A DNA stretch of 64,000 nucleotides from Rhabditophanes sp. KR3021 (lineage: Eukaryota; Nematoda; Chromadorea; Rhabditida; Alloionematidae). The position numbers and the translations under genes were made by a program. The notes beneath the pieces were generated by a model. That model did not search any database, had not been told where the DNA came from, and saw only the letters and a list, made by a program, of their open reading frames with translations. Each line of letters starts with the position of its first letter. Positions within the stretch are counted from its first letter, which is position 1. Of this stretch, positions 62,297-64,000 are shown piece after piece. The stretch spans positions 8,866,001 through 8,930,000 of the forward strand of contig CAUJLY010000006.1 of assembly GCA_963281155.1 (NCBI GenBank), given 5' to 3'.

Positions 62297-64000
62297 TTTA
62301 AATTAATTTAAGCAAATGACATCTTTCTGTCAAATCAATATCAAAATCACTTTTTATCTGCAAATTTGTTTAAAACTATATTGTTAACAGTTTAAATAAA
62401 TATAATTTGTTATTTATAATATGAGTAGGATGAACAGTTGATTTGATAAACGTAAAAATGCCTCTGTACATATTTGAATTTGATTAGGTCAAAAATTAAA
62501 TTAACATTTAAATAATTTTCAAATATATGTTACTTCATTAAACATTCAATCTTAAAATTAAATAAAGAATGTTTTTTTATGATGATTCATTTTGTTATTA
62601 TTTTTGAATCCTCTTATAATGTACTTAAAAAACGAAATCTCCAAAATATGCAAACTATTTGATTTTGTCATGAAAATAAATATTTATCGGTGCTTGTTTA
62701 TTTGATTACTAAAAAACAGTCACCTGTTGTAATAGTATGAGTATGACTAATTTTGCCATTCAAACATTATTAAACTACTACCTTTATGTCACGATGATTC
62801 TGATAGAAGCATTTTTTCAAGCGCGTGTGCATAGTTGTTTGCTTGATTAGATTCTATTTAAGGAGAAATGAAGGCTGATATTTTATCATATTTTTTGTCA
62901 CAACAAATGTTTATTACAAAAATTGTACTAAGAGTATTTATTTGTAACAATTATGTGACTCAAAATATGATGTAATCTACTAATACTCTCTTCAATCACA
63001 AAAGGAGTATCCGCTAAACCTAATAAAAGATCGATCTTATTATAGTTACATTAGAAGGTAGTTTTTGCCTTGGTTGACCATCTTACATAACTATAATCAA
63101 CTTTAAGTTTGCGACTAATCAAAAAAGAAAAGAGGCTTTGATTCATCGTCGTCTTGTTTTGTAGATACACATCGAAATGTAATGATAAAAGATTCGCAAC
63201 GTTATATACATTCTTCTGTGTTAAAGGTCATTCAAAAATATCCTAATAAAAGTAAGACAATGTCCACTTTATTAATCACGTTGATTTACCTTGCACACAA
63301 AAAAATACACCAGCCGTTACCTGTCTGCAAACTGCCAACCAATTCTTTTGGTTACTGTTTTAAAGTTTTATACATTCTTTTTAATGATTCTTGTCCCTTT
63401 CTTTTGTAAACCAAAATATCTTACTCGAAAACGACATTTCAATGTTCAAATCGAGTTGAGTCTTTTGTGTTAATTATGATGTGACGATCATAACTTCGTT
63501 TAAATTTTCTTTTGTTTATACAAAGTTTTACGTTATTCAAACTTCAATTTATATTAATTACTCTCAAATGACCAATTAACATTAGATAATACTTTTGAAT
63601 AATAGTTTGTGAGGTTATTATTAAGCGCAATTTGAATATCCTTCAAAGTGTAGTTATATCTTCGAACGGGACAAAGACATCATCTACAATTTTGATGTCT
63701 AAACAAAATGTTTTGATACAAAAAGTCTTTAACAGTTGTCCCGTTATTCATATGATCCCAAATATACTCTTCACATCTCTTTTCCTGGCTCACATTTTAT
63801 TCTTACCTCATTCATATTTTTCTCCTTTGACAACAATTATTACCGTGATGACTTGTCCAAATAAATTTATTCAAATATTTCTTAATATTTTCAATTGTTG
63901 CTTTTATGAATAATAATTAGATAGTAGTATTAAACTTACAAAAATATTGTTATCCACTTTCATACTATATATTTAGGAGGCTACTTAAGAAGTTTTTTAT
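62297..64000. other. Gene-free AT-rich right end
   Basis: Contains the 3' UTR of the small acidic gene. Frames at 63182-63409 and 63632-63913 are Ile/Leu/Phe/Lys-rich with no recognisable feature. Nothing else is seen up to the window edge. Confidence 0.5.

Noticed and set aside
63632..63913. 93-codon frame near the right edge
   Set aside because: Ile/Leu/Phe-rich, no motif, no acceptor or donor at sensible places.

Overview
The window is nuclear DNA of a nematode. It is AT-rich, with coding exons visibly richer in GC than the surrounding sequence. Introns are mostly about 40-60 bp and follow GTAAGT...TTTTCAG-type rules, and several start codons sit directly behind a splice acceptor, as expected for spliced-leader trans-splicing. 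The gene content (Wnt, tandem S1-like domains of the kind expanded in nematodes, an astacin with ShK domains, GPB-1, a SMYD-type protein, a Sp17-like protein) also fits. A clade IV relative such as the Strongyloides/Rhabditophanes group is plausible, but this is inference. No tRNA, rRNA or CRISPR array was seen.

Region by region. 1-1646 (-): N-terminal part of an unrecognised Q/N-rich protein running off the left edge. 3251-4621 (+): complete five-exon Wnt ligand. 4807-7269 (-): degenerate, 5'- and 3'-truncated non-LTR retrotransposon flanked by a 16-bp direct repeat. 7270-14609: gene-poor. 14610-17906 (+): adhesion GPCR with cadherin, FN3, EGF, HormR and GAIN-like regions. 18034-18888 (-): small signal-anchored protein of unknown function. 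19109-21824 (-): one secreted protein made of three tandem S1-protease domains, of which only the last keeps a catalytic triad. 22780-25308: decayed coding fragments. 25309-27855 (+): large unrecognised protein with LRR/F-box-like character. 28630-29075 (+): uracil-DNA glycosylase pseudogene. 29127-29564 (-): small secreted protein. 31766-32705 (-): tetraspanin. 35713-37217 (+): divergent aquaporin-like protein. 37495-39772 (-): astacin with two ShK domains and a one-base disruption in the last one. 43240-44000 (+): RIIa plus IQ-motif protein (Sp17-like). 44001-56144: 12-kb gene desert. 56145-57313 (+): gpb-1. 60072-61914 and 62093-62296 (+): SMYD-like protein and a small acidic protein that shares a rare linear motif with it, possibly an operon.

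Most exon structures were rebuilt by hand from splice sites and reading-frame continuity; where all phases close and the family length is met (Wnt, GPB-1, tetraspanin, astacin) the models are strong. The genes do not form one pathway. They are a typical mixture of signalling (Wnt, G-beta, adhesion GPCR), secreted protease and membrane proteins. The most unusual items are the triple S1-domain protein with two dead domains, the single-cadherin adhesion GPCR with an apparently uncleavable GPS, the aquaporin-like protein without normal NPA boxes, and the shared DDEFPL motif in two adjacent genes.
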